Positions 8,785-18,701 are shown, counted from the first letter of the stretch. The stretch: DNA of 64,000 nt from Colwellia sp. 1_MG-2023 (GCF_030546755.1 NZ_JAUOPE010000015.1:1-64000); one strand, 5' to 3'. Numbers and translations are program-made. The notes: generated by a model not told the origin, from the sequence alone.

Positions 8785-9678
8785 ATGCCTAGTAGCAGTG
8801 ACAACAAAGAATTCTTTTTAGGTATCGACGGTGGTGGCAGTAAATGTAAAGCCATACTGGTTGATGCTAACAATAATATTTTAGGTACCGGCATATCGGG
8901 TCCTGCCAATCCGCTTCATGGTTATGACCAAGCGGTACATTCAATTACTGAATCGGCAGAATTAGCGATAAAAGATGCAGGTATTGTTGGTCTAGAACTT
9001 AACAATATTGTTGCTGGCGTTGGTTTAGCGGGAGTTAATTTACCTGCTTTATTTGAACAAATGTCAAATTGGCAACATCCATTTAAGCAAATGTTTTTAG
9101 CTACTGACTTACTCATTGCTTGTTTAGGTGCACATAATGGCCAAGACGGGGCGGTAATGATTACTGGCACTGGTTCTTGTGGCTTTTCTTATGTGAATGG
9201 TCATCCATATACACTTGGCGGACATGGTTTTCCACATGGCGATAAAGGTAGTGGTGCTTGGTTTGGCTTTCAAGCAGCTAACCATGTATTGATGTCATTA
9301 GATGGCTTAAAAGCTAGTTCTATTATTAATCAAAAATTACTGTCGTTATTGAACGTTAACGATGGATTAGAAATGGTAGAAACCATTGCCGGTAAGCCTG
9401 CGGCCTTTTATGCAAAAATGGCTAATTTAGTCTTTGATGCTGCGGAAGAGGGTGATGAAGTCGCACTTGAGATTGTTAATGAAGGTGCCGGTTACATAAG
9501 TGGTATTGCGCGCCAACTGGCGAAACAAAATCCGCCGAGAATTTCACTGATAGGTGGATTAACTCCACGTATTTTGCCTTGGTTAGACCAAGATGTGAAA
9601 GATACATTAGCAGAGCCTTTATGTCCTCCTGAAGTTGGCTCAGTAATATATGCACAACAACAACTCGCTTTGTTGTAA
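8785..9678 (+). CDS. nagK: N-acetylglucosamine kinase, BadF/BadG ATPase family
   Basis: A 297-residue sugar kinase of the ASKHA fold that phosphorylates imported GlcNAc at O6. The phosphate-1 motif FLGIDGGGSKCKAIL is at about 10-24, and the second phosphate motif MITGTGSCGF is near residue 130. The family includes the Shewanella GlcNAc kinase, and the context (GH20, SIS deaminase, NagA, MFS transporter) supports GlcNAc as substrate. GAGG at about 8775-8778 precedes the ATG. It is the first gene of a five-function cluster under the operator at 8678. It lacks the zinc motif of ROK-type E. coli NagK, so it is an analogue of that enzyme and not an orthologue. Confidence 0.9.
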   Translation: MPSSSDNKEFFLGIDGGGSKCKAILVDANNNILGTGISGPANPLHGYDQAVHSITESAELAIKDAGIVGLELNNIVAGVGLAGVNLPALFEQMSNWQHPFKQMFLATDLLIACLGAHNGQDGAVMITGTGSCGFSYVNGHPYTLGGHGFPHGDKGSGAWFGFQAANHVLMSLDGLKASSIINQKLLSLLNVNDGLEMVETIAGKPAAFYAKMANLVFDAAEEGDEVALEIVNEGAGYISGIARQLAKQNPPRISLIGGLTPRILPWLDQDVKDTLAEPLCPPEVGSVIYAQQQLALL

Positions 9679-9744
9679 ATACGTAAGTTAATGGTTAATT
9701 CACTTAATCATTACATAGATTAAAAATTTAAGTAAGGTTTGAAC

Positions 9745-10743
9745 ATGACACAAACAATTATGGAAAAAGAGGCAAAACAAGCCCCATCAGTAGTTGAAGG
9801 CCAACTTTTAGCGAACAAAGCATTAGCTGAAAAAATTGGTGTTAAATTACGTGAAATTGCGCCGAAAATGGTAATGATTATCGGCCGTGGCTCTTCAGAC
9901 CATGCCGGTGTTTTTGGTAAATATTTAATTGAAATTGAAGCAGGTATTCCAACGTTTGCAGCAGCACCTTCTGTTTCAAGTGTTTATGGTAAACAATTAC
10001 AGTTAGAACAAGCATTAGTGATTGTTATTTCGCAATCGGGTCGTAGCCCAGACATTATTGCACAAGCAGAAATGGCGAAAAAAGCGGGTGCTTATTGTGT
10101 CGCGTTAGTAAATGATGAAACCTCGCCATTAAAAGATATTGTTGATGAAGTTTTACCACTGAAAGCCGGTGCTGAAATTTCAGTTGCTGCTACGAAAAGT
10201 TATTTAGCGACGTTATCTGCTTTATTGCAATTAACGGCTTACTGGACTGAAAATAATGAATTAATTTCAGCATTAGACACTTTACCTTCTGCAATGCAAA
10301 CGATTATTGATTCAGCGCCTCAATTAACTTCACAATCTATCGACGGTGTTAAAAACATGGTCGTACTTGGTCGTGGTTTAGGTTATGCGATCACTAAAGA
10401 AATGGCATTAAAACTTAAAGAAGTGAGCTCTATTCACGCAGAAGCGTTTAGTAGTGCAGAATTTTTACACGGACCGGTAACGCTAGTTGAGCAAGGTTTA
10501 GCGATATTAAACTGTGAAGTGAACGATGAAAGCGCACAGTCACATCAAGAACAAATTAATGAAATGGCAGAGCGTGGTGCAGATCTAGTACATTTACGTC
10601 AAACAGATCCAAACGTTCATCCTCGATTAGCGCCATTAGTGGTTTTACAACGTTTCTATTTAGATGTTGCCGAAGTTTCAGTTTCTCGAGGCTTTAACCC
10701 TGATGAGCCAAAAGGCCTTAAAAAAGTAACGCGGACTTTATAA
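9745..10743 (+). CDS. nagB-II: Glucosamine-6-phosphate deaminase, SIS-domain type (NagB-II)
   Basis: A protein of about 332 residues with two SIS (sugar isomerase) domains related to the isomerase half of GlmS. It converts GlcN6P to fructose-6-P and ammonia. Motifs include IGRGSSDHAG, VISQSGRSPD and AEAFSSAEFLHGP, where the Glu is the expected catalytic residue. There is no glutaminase domain, so it is a deaminase and not a GlmS. A TTG six bases upstream (9739) would leave no spacing from the AAGG at 9734-9737, so ATG 9745 with a normal gap is the better start. Its stop TAA overlaps the ATG of nagA by one base, which indicates tight coupling. Confidence 0.9.
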   Translation: MTQTIMEKEAKQAPSVVEGQLLANKALAEKIGVKLREIAPKMVMIIGRGSSDHAGVFGKYLIEIEAGIPTFAAAPSVSSVYGKQLQLEQALVIVISQSGRSPDIIAQAEMAKKAGAYCVALVNDETSPLKDIVDEVLPLKAGAEISVAATKSYLATLSALLQLTAYWTENNELISALDTLPSAMQTIIDSAPQLTSQSIDGVKNMVVLGRGLGYAITKEMALKLKEVSSIHAEAFSSAEFLHGPVTLVEQGLAILNCEVNDESAQSHQEQINEMAERGADLVHLRQTDPNVHPRLAPLVVLQRFYLDVAEVSVSRGFNPDEPKGLKKVTRTL

Positions 10744-11876
10744 TGACTCGTTTACGCATTCATGCCGATAAAATTTTTGATGGTCAAAAATATTATGATC
10801 ATCAAGTATTAACTATTGAAGACGGAAAAGTGCTATCAATTGATGATGATACTACCTCTGTAGATGTGGTGGTTAAAGGCATGATTGCACCTGGCTATAT
10901 AGATTTACAAGTCAATGGTGGTGGTGGTGTTCTCTTTAATGATTCTCCCTCATTAGACAGTTTGAGAACCATCATCACCGCTCATTCTCAGTTTGGTACT
11001 ACAGGTATGCTACCAACACTGATCACCGATAAAGTTGAAGTAATGGCACAAGCGGCAGATGCCATGGCGTTGGCTATTGCCGAAGAAGTACCAGGAATTT
11101 TAGGTATTCATTTTGAAGGGCCGCATTTATCTGTGGCAAAAAAAGGTACGCATGTAGAAGAGTATATTCGTGCGATTTCAGACGATGAATGGCAAATTCT
11201 TTCGCGAAAAGATATCGGACAAATTTTAGTAACCTTAGCACCTGAAACGGTTTCACCAGAAGATATTCAACGTATGGTATCGTTAGGTATCAAGGTGTGT
11301 TTAGGTCATACCAATGCTGATTTTGATACGGCTCAAGCGGCAATGGATGTTGGGGCTGACGGCTATACTCATTTATTTAATGCTATGTCTCCCATTGTTA
11401 GCCGAGCACCGGGTGTTACCGGCTGTGCACTACTTAATGATCAAGCGAGTTGTGGCATTATTATTGATGGTCATCATGTTGATTATACTACCGCAAAACT
11501 TGCGCTTAAAACTAAGCCACAAGGTAAAGTATTTTTAGTGACCGATGCCATGTCAACGATTGGTACAGATCAAACAGAATTTTCATTTTTTGATCGAACA
11601 GTATATTTAGAAGATGGTCGATTAACATCTACTACTGGTGAACTTGCTGGCGCTGCATTAGATATGGCGACAGCGGTTAAAAATACCCATTTAGGCGTTG
11701 ATGTTCCATTGGATGAAGCCATACGCATGGCAAGTCAATATCCAGCTGATTATATTAATCAGGGCAATATTCGCGGTAATCTAGCCGTAGGATCGCAAGC
11801 TGATTTTGTTATTTTAGATGAACAGCTTGATATCGAGTCAACATGGATAGGTGGACAAAAAGTTTATACAAAGTAA
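10743..11876 (+). CDS. nagA: N-acetylglucosamine-6-phosphate deacetylase
   Basis: A 377-residue amidohydrolase that removes acetate from GlcNAc-6-P in the cytoplasm. Metal-site and catalytic residues are visible: the Glu of GIHFEGPHLS (E125), the His of LGHTNAD (H189), the His of YTHLFNAM (H210) and the Asp of VTDAMS (D268). The N-terminal segment GYIDLQVNGGGG is typical of NagA. It overlaps the deaminase stop by one nucleotide (TAATG), so the two are translationally coupled and give sequential steps GlcNAc6P to GlcN6P to Fru6P. Length matches the family, with no sign of damage. Confidence 0.95.
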   Translation: MTRLRIHADKIFDGQKYYDHQVLTIEDGKVLSIDDDTTSVDVVVKGMIAPGYIDLQVNGGGGVLFNDSPSLDSLRTIITAHSQFGTTGMLPTLITDKVEVMAQAADAMALAIAEEVPGILGIHFEGPHLSVAKKGTHVEEYIRAISDDEWQILSRKDIGQILVTLAPETVSPEDIQRMVSLGIKVCLGHTNADFDTAQAAMDVGADGYTHLFNAMSPIVSRAPGVTGCALLNDQASCGIIIDGHHVDYTTAKLALKTKPQGKVFLVTDAMSTIGTDQTEFSFFDRTVYLEDGRLTSTTGELAGAALDMATAVKNTHLGVDVPLDEAIRMASQYPADYINQGNIRGNLAVGSQADFVILDEQLDIESTWIGGQKVYTK

Positions 11877-11911
11877 ATAACTATAATAAAAAGGTTAAAT
11901 TTGAGGAAACT

Positions 11912-13204
11912 ATGGATATGACAATGTCACAAGAGAAACCGAGCATTTTGTTACCAATGACGCTCGCAGGCTCAATGTTTTTTATATTGGGTTGTATAAC
12001 TTGGTTAAATGGTGCTATTACGCCATTTTTACAACAAATGCTTGAGCTGTCGCCCATTCAGGCTTCGTTTATCATTTCATCTTTTTATATTGCCGTGACC
12101 ATAGCGGGTATACCATCAGCTATGTTGATCAAAAAAGTTGGTTATAAAAATGGTATGGCAATTGGTTGTGCGGTCATGGCTAGTTCTGCTTTATTGTATA
12201 TCCCAGCAGCGAAACTCCAAATGATCGAAATATTTTTGTTTGCGCAATTACTGATTGGTGTTGGTCAAACAATCTTACAAACCGCAGTGAACCCTTATGT
12301 TGTTAAGATGGGTTCAGAAGAGTCGGCAGCGGTGCGTGTTTGTATTATGGGCTTGTTAAACAAATTTGCCGGCGTCATAGTGCCGATTATTTTTGCCATG
12401 GTTACCGTTGCTGCTGTAGCGGGTGAAGGTGCTTCATTAACTCAAGAGCAAAAAGATGCTATGGCTGACAGTCTTGTTCTTCCTTATATCGCTGTATCGT
12501 CACTTATCTTTATTTTTGCCGCTTTTGCAAAATTCTCACCTCTTCCAGATTTAGTTTTTGAAGATGAAAGTCCAAATGCTAAAGGTGAAGTCAGAGAAGC
12601 ATTGAAACATCCACATTTAGTACTTGGTGTTATTGGTATTGCTTTATATGTAGCAGTAGAAGTAATCGCGGCTGATACTATTGGTTCGTACGCATTAGCG
12701 ATTGGTGTTGCTGATTTCTCCATGATGACTTCGTATACCATGGCTTGTATGTTGATTGGTTATGCCATAGGTATCGCGCTTATTCCTAAATATATGTCAC
12801 AACAAAATGCCTTAGTTATGTCGGGTGTTGCAGGTATTGTTACTGTTGCTGCAGTTGTGTTTGGTAGCAACGACTCTTTTGTTATCTCAAACCTTTTACT
12901 TGTACCTTTTGGTGGCCCTGAGCTGCCAGATCCATTGTTATGTATCGCTTTATTAGGTTTTGCCAATGCCATGGTGTGGCCTGCTATTTGGCCATTAGCT
13001 CTTAGTGGTTTAGGTCGTTTAACTGGGACGGCATCGGGATTACTTATTATGGGTATCGCCGGTGGTGCATTAGGTCCATTATTAATTGGATTAGGGAATG
13101 TTGCAGGCTTGGGTGCGCAAGGTGCTTATGCTCTTATGCTACCTAGTTATTTATTTATCATTTTCTATGCCTTAAAAGGTCATAAATTAAGAAAGAAAGA
13201 CTAG
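11912..13204 (+). CDS. nagP: MFS N-acetylglucosamine transporter (NagP-like, FucP family)
   Basis: A protein of about 430 residues with twelve predicted hydrophobic helices, of the fucose/glucose permease branch of MFS used for GlcNAc uptake in Alteromonadales in place of a PTS. The segment LGCITWLNGAITPFLQQMLELS near the N-terminus is typical of the FucP group (F/W-x-N-D/G). An in-frame ATG exists at 11843 inside nagA, but the GAGG at 11903-11906 points to ATG 11912, 35 bp after the nagA stop. A strong terminator (13291-13320) follows. It should import the GlcNAc released by the GH20 enzyme for the kinase encoded upstream. Confidence 0.9.
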   Translation: MDMTMSQEKPSILLPMTLAGSMFFILGCITWLNGAITPFLQQMLELSPIQASFIISSFYIAVTIAGIPSAMLIKKVGYKNGMAIGCAVMASSALLYIPAAKLQMIEIFLFAQLLIGVGQTILQTAVNPYVVKMGSEESAAVRVCIMGLLNKFAGVIVPIIFAMVTVAAVAGEGASLTQEQKDAMADSLVLPYIAVSSLIFIFAAFAKFSPLPDLVFEDESPNAKGEVREALKHPHLVLGVIGIALYVAVEVIAADTIGSYALAIGVADFSMMTSYTMACMLIGYAIGIALIPKYMSQQNALVMSGVAGIVTVAAVVFGSNDSFVISNLLLVPFGGPELPDPLLCIALLGFANAMVWPAIWPLALSGLGRLTGTASGLLIMGIAGGALGPLLIGLGNVAGLGAQGAYALMLPSYLFIIFYALKGHKLRKKD

Positions 13205-13290
13205 AATCTTTGTTTCTATAAAAGCATTTACCCGCAAGGGTATCCGAGCTCACTAGTTGAGGGTGCGTTAAAAAAGATCGTATTTGATCG

Positions 13291-13320
13291 CCCTGAGTCT
13301 TGTACTCAGGGTTTTTTTTT
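13291..13320 (+). terminator. Terminator of the nag operon
   Basis: A CCCTGAGT / ACTCAGGG stem with a 5-nt loop is followed by ten T residues, 87 bp after the transporter stop. Confidence 0.9.
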
Positions 13321-13486
13321 ACTTCTAATAATACCTCTCTATGACGATAAACTTATACCAAGGGCTTTAATCGTTTTCGTTAGCTCACGGATGATTGAAG
13401 ATGTTTACGTGGCTAGTTTAATCATCTAATGATGAAGTCAGTTACCTACAATATTTCATAGATCGCATTATTATTAGCACAGACAT

Positions 13487-13522
13487 AACAAGGCCCTTAA
13501 TCACTCAATTAAGGGCCTTGTT
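13487..13522 (-). terminator. Terminator of the ccmABCDE operon
   Basis: A perfect 14-bp stem AACAAGGCCCTTAA / TTAAGGGCCTTGTT with an 8-nt loop lies 32 bp beyond the ccmE stop on the minus strand. The stretch 13321-13486 between this and the nag terminator shows no gene. Confidence 0.8.
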
Positions 13523-13553
13523 ATTGGACTCGTTGTTTTCAATTAAACGGGAT

Positions 13554-14039
13554 TTATCCCTTTTCTTTTAATTGCTCTTTTGTATATTTTGGCGCTTCGT
13601 GACCTTCACCTAAAGAGTCGGCAATTTCTTTCGGAATATAGTTTTCATCATGTTTTGCCAATACTTCACTTGCTTCAAGTACGCGTGCTTGCGTTAACGT
13701 ACCGTTAGCTATTATGCCTTGACCTTCTCTAAATAAGTCAGGCAAGATGCCGTCATATTTAATCGTGATCACTTCACCTTTATTGGTTAAATCAAATTGT
13801 ACTTTTAAATTATCTGCGTCTCGTTTTACGCTTCCTACAACGACTAATCCACCTACTCTAATACGTTGGCCTACTTTAGGTTTTATTCCTGTATCATCTT
13901 TGCCGTGTACCACTTCGTGAGGAGTATAAAATAAGTCAATGTTTTGGCTTAATGCATATAACACTAAACCACTGATAATACCTATTCCAATTAATAAGGA
14001 TAAAACGATAGTTAGGCGTTTTTTACGACGTGGATTCAT
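13554..14039 (-). CDS. ccmE: Cytochrome c maturation heme chaperone CcmE
   Basis: A 161-residue periplasmic heme chaperone with one N-terminal transmembrane anchor (about 8-30) and an OB-fold domain. It carries heme from CcmCD to CcmF. The covalent heme-binding motif is present as LAKHDENY, with His130 and Tyr134 at the same numbers as in E. coli CcmE. It is the last gene of the ccmABCDE unit and overlaps ccmD by 17 bases. GAGG at about seven bases before the ATG supports the start. A terminator follows at 13487-13522. Confidence 0.97.
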   Translation of the reverse strand: MNPRRKKRLTIVLSLLIGIGIISGLVLYALSQNIDLFYTPHEVVHGKDDTGIKPKVGQRIRVGGLVVVGSVKRDADNLKVQFDLTNKGEVITIKYDGILPDLFREGQGIIANGTLTQARVLEASEVLAKHDENYIPKEIADSLGEGHEAPKYTKEQLKEKG

Positions 14040-14262
14040 GAGTTACCTCTTGGGAAAAATTATCTTTTTGGCGTTGTGCGGCTTGTTTAAATTTAGCTTC
14101 TCGTTGTTGACGACGTTGTATCTGGTGAATGATATCTTTATTCTTTTTGATGCTTAAAAAGACTAATAAGACTAATAATGTGATGCTTACACCGTAAGAT
14201 AACCACACATAAAAACCATGGCCGCCCATAGCAATAAAGTCAGCGAAAGTTGAAAACTGCAT
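14023..14262 (-). CDS. ccmD: Heme exporter protein CcmD
   Basis: A 79-residue small membrane protein with one transmembrane helix ([18 protein letters not shown]) and a basic, charged cytoplasmic tail rich in Q, R and K. It stabilises the CcmC-CcmE interaction and helps release holo-CcmE. The N-terminal [15 protein letters not shown] segment is characteristic of the family. It overlaps both neighbours (ccmC by one base, ccmE by 17), as in other gammaproteobacteria. It is slightly longer than the E. coli protein because of its tail. Confidence 0.92.
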   Translation of the reverse strand: MQFSTFADFIAMGGHGFYVWLSYGVSITLLVLLVFLSIKKNKDIIHQIQRRQQREAKFKQAAQRQKDNFSQEVTHESTS

Positions 14263-15008
14263 TATTTAACCTCCGTATTATTGACAAGATCACGTACCCA
14301 AGCTCGCATGGCATTTCTGGCTAATATTTCATTACGAAAACGAAGGCAAATAATCCAAGTTACAAAGCAGATAAAGCCGATAAAGCATACCAAAAATGGC
14401 CAATACATACTTGAAGCCATCGAAGGCGCACCTAATTTAGAAACGGTTGAGCCTTGATGTAAGGTATTCCACCATTCAACCGAATATTTAATAATTGGTA
14501 TATTTACTACGCCGACAAGGGCTAGAATTCCGGCAGCTTTACCTGACAATGTTTTATCTTCAAAGGCATTGTGCAAGGCAATAACGCCTAAATATAAAAA
14601 TAATAAAATAAGTTCTGACGTTAAGCGAGCATCCCATATCCACCAGGTGCCCCAAGTAGGACGTCCCCAAGCAGCACCTGTAATAAGTGCTATCGCGGTA
14701 AAAACAGCGCCAACCGGTGCCATGGCTGCCGCGGAAGCATCGGCTAATTTGATTTGCCAAACAAGACTAGATAATGCCGCAATGGCCATAGCAACATAAA
14801 TACTCATGGAAAGAATAGCTGCTGGTACATGCAAGTAAAAAATTCGAAAACTGTTACCTTGTTGATAATCTGCTGGGACAAATAAAAGCGCCCAAACAAT
14901 ACCAATAAAAAGCAAAATAAACGTTAATTTAGAAAACCACGGAATTAATCGTCCTGCGAAGTGATATGACACTTCTGGGTTAGCATAAGGATGAAGCCAT
15001 TTCCACAT
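14262..15008 (-). CDS. ccmC: Heme-handling membrane protein CcmC
   Basis: A 248-residue protein with six transmembrane helices that loads heme onto CcmE. The tryptophan-rich WWD signature is visible as WGRPTWGTWWIWDARLTSEL, flanked by conserved periplasmic His residues (for example in YLHVPAA and NTLHQGS) that act as axial heme ligands in the family. Start and stop codons overlap those of ccmB and ccmD, so it belongs to the ccmABCDE operon. Length is as expected (E. coli 245). Confidence 0.97.
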   Translation of the reverse strand: MWKWLHPYANPEVSYHFAGRLIPWFSKLTFILLFIGIVWALLFVPADYQQGNSFRIFYLHVPAAILSMSIYVAMAIAALSSLVWQIKLADASAAAMAPVGAVFTAIALITGAAWGRPTWGTWWIWDARLTSELILLFLYLGVIALHNAFEDKTLSGKAAGILALVGVVNIPIIKYSVEWWNTLHQGSTVSKLGAPSMASSMYWPFLVCFIGFICFVTWIICLRFRNEILARNAMRAWVRDLVNNTEVK

Positions 15009-15736
15009 TAGTTGGTACTCACTTTTAGTGCGGCACTAACCGCAAAAGGGGATAATGTAATTGAACCTATTAATAATGCGCCAATTATAGCAAGCTGCCC
15101 GCTATAGGGTAAGTTCATTGCCGCAGTATCAATGGCACTGGTCGCAAATATTAACACGGGAATATAAAGAGGAAGCACTAATAAACTCAGTAAAACTCCC
15201 CCTTTTTTAATGCCTACCGTAAGAGCAACACCAATGGCTCCTAGAAAGCTGAGAATAGGGGTTCCTATTAACAAGGTTAACATTAACGCTGAATAACTGT
15301 TTTCTTCTAAATGCAGTAATAAACCGAGTAATGGCGCAATAAAAATAATCGGCAAACCCGTTAAACACCAGTGGGCAATCACTTTGCCTAACACTATGAT
15401 AAATAAAGGGTGAGGACTGAGTAACATTTGCTCTAAAGAGCCATCTAGATAATCAGATTTAAACAATCGGTCGAGGGATAATAAGGTGGACAATAATGCC
15501 GCCACCCAAATAATGCCCGGTGCAATCTTAGCTAAGGTATTTGATTCTGGCCCGATACCTAAAGGAAATAACGTAATGACGATAATAAAAAATAGTAACG
15601 GGTTTAAAATGTCGTCTTTATGTCGAAAAGCAATGGTTAAATCACGTTTAAAAATCAGCATAAAAGCTTCTTTATAAGAAAGGGAGGCTTTTATTTCGAT
15701 GGCGATATCATTGCGTTTATTCATTGTTTTCTTCAA
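15008..15736 (-). CDS. ccmB: Heme ABC exporter permease CcmB
   Basis: A 242-residue integral membrane protein with six hydrophobic segments that pairs with CcmA to form the ABC complex releasing holo-CcmE. Family-typical segments include LFKSDYLDGSLEQMLLSPHP and GTPILSFLGAIGVALTVG. It begins 8 bp after the ccmA stop. The first Met is kept as start, but Met5 is an alternative, since the N-terminal 20 residues are longer than in E. coli CcmB (220 residues). Confidence 0.95.
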   Translation of the reverse strand: MKKTMNKRNDIAIEIKASLSYKEAFMLIFKRDLTIAFRHKDDILNPLLFFIIVITLFPLGIGPESNTLAKIAPGIIWVAALLSTLLSLDRLFKSDYLDGSLEQMLLSPHPLFIIVLGKVIAHWCLTGLPIIFIAPLLGLLLHLEENSYSALMLTLLIGTPILSFLGAIGVALTVGIKKGGVLLSLLVLPLYIPVLIFATSAIDTAAMNLPYSGQLAIIGALLIGSITLSPFAVSAALKVSTN

Positions 15737-15744
15737 TATTTTAT

Positions 15745-16386
15745 TTAAAAGAAACGATATTCTAGCGTAACTTTTTTATATAAATTTTTGTCAATGGATA
15801 AGTCTTGATGAGTCGTTAAAATAACACATCCGCCATTTTTCGCATGATTGACCATTAACTGTTCTAGCTTTTTAACACCATTTTTATCAATTGCCGTAAA
15901 TGGCTCATCTAATATCCAAACCGGTGCTTTACTTTGCCATAATTTTGCTAACGCAATACGTCGATGTTGGCCTGCGCTTAAGTGAGAAGCAAGTGCATCT
16001 TCAAAACCTAGTAAATCCACTTGGTTTAAAGTTTGTTCAGCAGTGAAGGCATCTAAACCGCTTAAACTCAAGGCAAATTCAAGGTTTTCTTGCGCGGTCA
16101 TTTCGCCTTTAATACCGGCTAAATGTCCAATGTAAAGTAGATTTTGATTGTAAAATTCACGTTCATCATTAATCGCTATCTCATTAAAATGTACTTGACC
16201 TTCATAAGGCTGAGAAAGACCGGCGAGAATTCTAAGTAAGCTTGTTTTTCCTGCACCATTTGGTCCTTCAACTTGAATAATATCGCCGCAATTTATCGTT
16301 AAATTAAGGTGTTCAAATAGAATACGTTCTTCACGTATACACGTTAATTGATGGGCGCTAAGTAATGAAGGTGAGTGTGCTGGCAT
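15745..16386 (-). CDS. ccmA: Cytochrome c biogenesis ATP-binding protein CcmA
   Basis: A 213-residue ABC ATPase with Walker [12 protein letters not shown] (about 39-49), signature LSAGQHRR and Walker [13 protein letters not shown]. With CcmB it powers release of heme-loaded CcmE from CcmCD. It is the first gene of the minus-strand ccm operon, and its promoter must lie in the 16387-16703 gap shared with the divergent ccmF. The Q in place of the first G of the usual LSGGQ-type continuation (SAGQHRR) is normal for CcmA. Confidence 0.96.
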   Translation of the reverse strand: MPAHSPSLLSAHQLTCIREERILFEHLNLTINCGDIIQVEGPNGAGKTSLLRILAGLSQPYEGQVHFNEIAINDEREFYNQNLLYIGHLAGIKGEMTAQENLEFALSLSGLDAFTAEQTLNQVDLLGFEDALASHLSAGQHRRIALAKLWQSKAPVWILDEPFTAIDKNGVKKLEQLMVNHAKNGGCVILTTHQDLSIDKNLYKKVTLEYRFF

Positions 16387-16703
16387 TTATTTAAATAATG
16401 ATCTGATTTAATTACGTTATCTTAATTTTAATTTGAATCATTTTAGAGAAAAATAATTTAAATGGCTTGATCTAGATCCTACTATAGATAATGAATTTAT
16501 CATACCATTACCGCAGTTTTACCACTTTGACCGTTTCAGGCAGTAATTTTGTAATAAGATGTCACTCTTTGATGAAGTTTACCCATAAACAGTGCTAACA
16601 TTGCTGCAAATTTTTATCGACTTGAGAATAACTCCCTCGAGACGTAATTTACACTGACGATCATCTTTTAAATGATCAGTACCGATAACATTCGGAGATT
16701 TAT
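16387..16703. promoter_or_regulatory. Divergent ccmA/ccmF promoter region with an FNR-like half-conserved dyad
   Basis: This 317-bp gene-free stretch separates the two ccm operons. It contains TTGATCTAGATCCT at 16467-16480, which keeps the left half and ATC of the FNR/EtrA consensus TTGAT-N4-ATCAA but lacks the last two bases. FNR control of ccm genes is known in enterics; here it is only suggested. GGAG at about 16694-16697 is the ribosome site of ccmF. Confidence 0.35.
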
Positions 16704-18701
16704 ATGATTCCTGAGTTAGGCCACTTTGCCTTAATCATAGGTTTGGCTTTTGCAATTTGTTTGAGTGTTTTTCCGCTTATTGGCGTTTATTCTGGACAAG
16801 AAAAATTAACCAGTTACGCTAAGCCTTTAACGTTTGGCATGTTTGCTTTTACAGCAATTAGTTTAATTATTTTAGCTTATTCCTTTGTTATCGACGACTT
16901 TTCGGTTAAATACATCGCTAGTCATTCTAATTCACATCTTCCCTTTTACTTCAAAATAAGTGCCGTGTGGGGCGGTCATGAAGGCTCACTTTTGTTATGG
17001 GTTTTCTCGCTAACCGCTTGGACCATGGCTGTAGCCCGATTTAGCAAAGGGATGGACGAAGCGTTTATCGCAAGAGTTTTAGCTGTGATGGGAATGATAG
17101 CCGTTGGCTTTATGCTCTTTACCTTATTAACCTCCAATCCTTTTGATCGTTTATGGCCGGTAGTGCCGGAGGAAGGGCGAGACTTAAATCCATTATTACA
17201 AGATATTGGTTTAATCATACACCCACCTATGTTGTATTTAGGTTATGTGGGCTTTGCTGTTAGCTTTGCCTTTGCGATTGCTGCTTTAATGGTGGGTAAG
17301 CTAGATGCCGCTTGGGCTCGATGGGCTCGTCCATGGGTAATAGCTGCTTGGATATTTTTAACATTAGGTATTGCGTTAGGAAGTTGGTGGGCGTATTACG
17401 AATTAGGCTGGGGCGGCTGGTGGTTTTGGGATCCGGTGGAAAATGCTTCGTTTATGCCTTGGTTAGTAGGTACCGCATTAATCCATTCATTAGCGGTAAC
17501 CGAAAAACGAGGCACTTTTAGAAACTGGACGGTTTTATTAGCTATTTTTGCGTTTAGTTTAAGTTTATTAGGCACGTTTTTAGTACGATCGGGTGTGATC
17601 ACTTCCGTGCATTCATTTGCTTCTGATCCGACACGAGGGGCATTTATCTTATTATTGCTCGCTATTGCGGTGGGTGGTTCTTTTACTTTATTTGCCTTTA
17701 GAGCATCGAATGTTGCTAGTTTTAGTCGTTTTTCATTGTATTCAAGAGAAACGGCATTGTTATTATGCAATATTATTTTAGTCGTTGCTTGTGTCACGGT
17801 TTTATTAGGTACTATTTACCCATTAATCGTGGATGCATTTGCGTTAGGGAAAATATCAGTAGGTCCTCCTTATTTTAACGCGGTATTTGTACCCATTATG
17901 AGTCTGTTGTTCATTATTATGGGGATTGGTCCGCTGATCCGTTGGAAAAAAGCCAAAAAAGGCGAACTGCGTAAACAAATCGCTAAACCATCAATAATTA
18001 GTATCGTTCTTGGTTTAATTTTCCCCTTTTTATATGGTGGCGAATTCAATTTATTAGCGAGCTTCGGTATTATTCTTGCGCTTTGGGTGTCGCTTGTTGT
18101 CATTAAAGATTTAAGAAATCAGGCAAAAACTAAGCAAGGTCAATACGCATTTAATAAAGTTACGTTAAGCCAATGGGGAATGACGATCGCCCATATGGGT
18201 ATTGCCATAACAATTGTCGGTGTCACTATGGTTTCAAGCTACGAAAAAGAGCTTAGTGTTAAAATGTTTGCTAACGACACTATTAATGTCTCAGGTTATG
18301 ACGTGACATTCAAAGGCGTTAAATCAGTAAAAGGACCAAATTACAGTGCGGTACAAGGGCAAATTGAAATCCATCAAGCAGATGATTTTGTTGCTTTATT
18401 AAAACCTGAACGTCGCACTTATTTAGTACAAACCATGGGCATGACAGAAGCAGGCATAGATCCTGGCTTATTTAGAGATGTTTATGTTGCGCTTGGTGAT
18501 CCACTTGACGATGGCGCTTGGGCGATACGTGTTCATTATAAACCTTTTGTTAGGTGGATTTGGTTAGGCGCTATCTTTATGGGGTTAGGTGGTTTATTTG
18601 CTATGTTAGACAAGCGCTACCGTCGACGAAAAGAAGCTAAAACAGACACTGTGGTTGATAGCTCAGCCTCATCATCAAACACGGCAACTGAAGGTGCATG
18701 A
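16704..18701 (+). CDS. ccmF: Heme lyase subunit CcmF
   Basis: A 665-residue polytopic membrane protein that transfers heme from CcmE to apocytochrome c. The WWD motif is visible as GWGGWWFWDPVENASFMPWL (about residues 233-252). Conserved His residues lie in HPPMLYLGYVGF and nearby segments, and a large periplasmic domain follows near the C-terminus before the last helix. It is the first gene of the ccmFGHI operon, with ccmG starting three bases after its stop. A Ser/Ala/Thr-rich tail of about 25 residues is the only variable part. Confidence 0.97.
   Translation: MIPELGHFALIIGLAFAICLSVFPLIGVYSGQEKLTSYAKPLTFGMFAFTAISLIILAYSFVIDDFSVKYIASHSNSHLPFYFKISAVWGGHEGSLLLWVFSLTAWTMAVARFSKGMDEAFIARVLAVMGMIAVGFMLFTLLTSNPFDRLWPVVPEEGRDLNPLLQDIGLIIHPPMLYLGYVGFAVSFAFAIAALMVGKLDAAWARWARPWVIAAWIFLTLGIALGSWWAYYELGWGGWWFWDPVENASFMPWLVGTALIHSLAVTEKRGTFRNWTVLLAIFAFSLSLLGTFLVRSGVITSVHSFASDPTRGAFILLLLAIAVGGSFTLFAFRASNVASFSRFSLYSRETALLLCNIILVVACVTVLLGTIYPLIVDAFALGKISVGPPYFNAVFVPIMSLLFIIMGIGPLIRWKKAKKGELRKQIAKPSIISIVLGLIFPFLYGGEFNLLASFGIILALWVSLVVIKDLRNQAKTKQGQYAFNKVTLSQWGMTIAHMGIAITIVGVTMVSSYEKELSVKMFANDTINVSGYDVTFKGVKSVKGPNYSAVQGQIEIHQADDFVALLKPERRTYLVQTMGMTEAGIDPGLFRDVYVALGDPLDDGAWAIRVHYKPFVRWIWLGAIFMGLGGLFAMLDKRYRRRKEAKTDTVVDSSASSSNTATEGA

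Noticed and set aside
16651-16682. GATCAT...ATGATC hairpin before ccmF as a terminator or attenuator
   Set aside because: The stem is only 6 bp and there is no U run; it lies right before the ribosome site and more likely is incidental.
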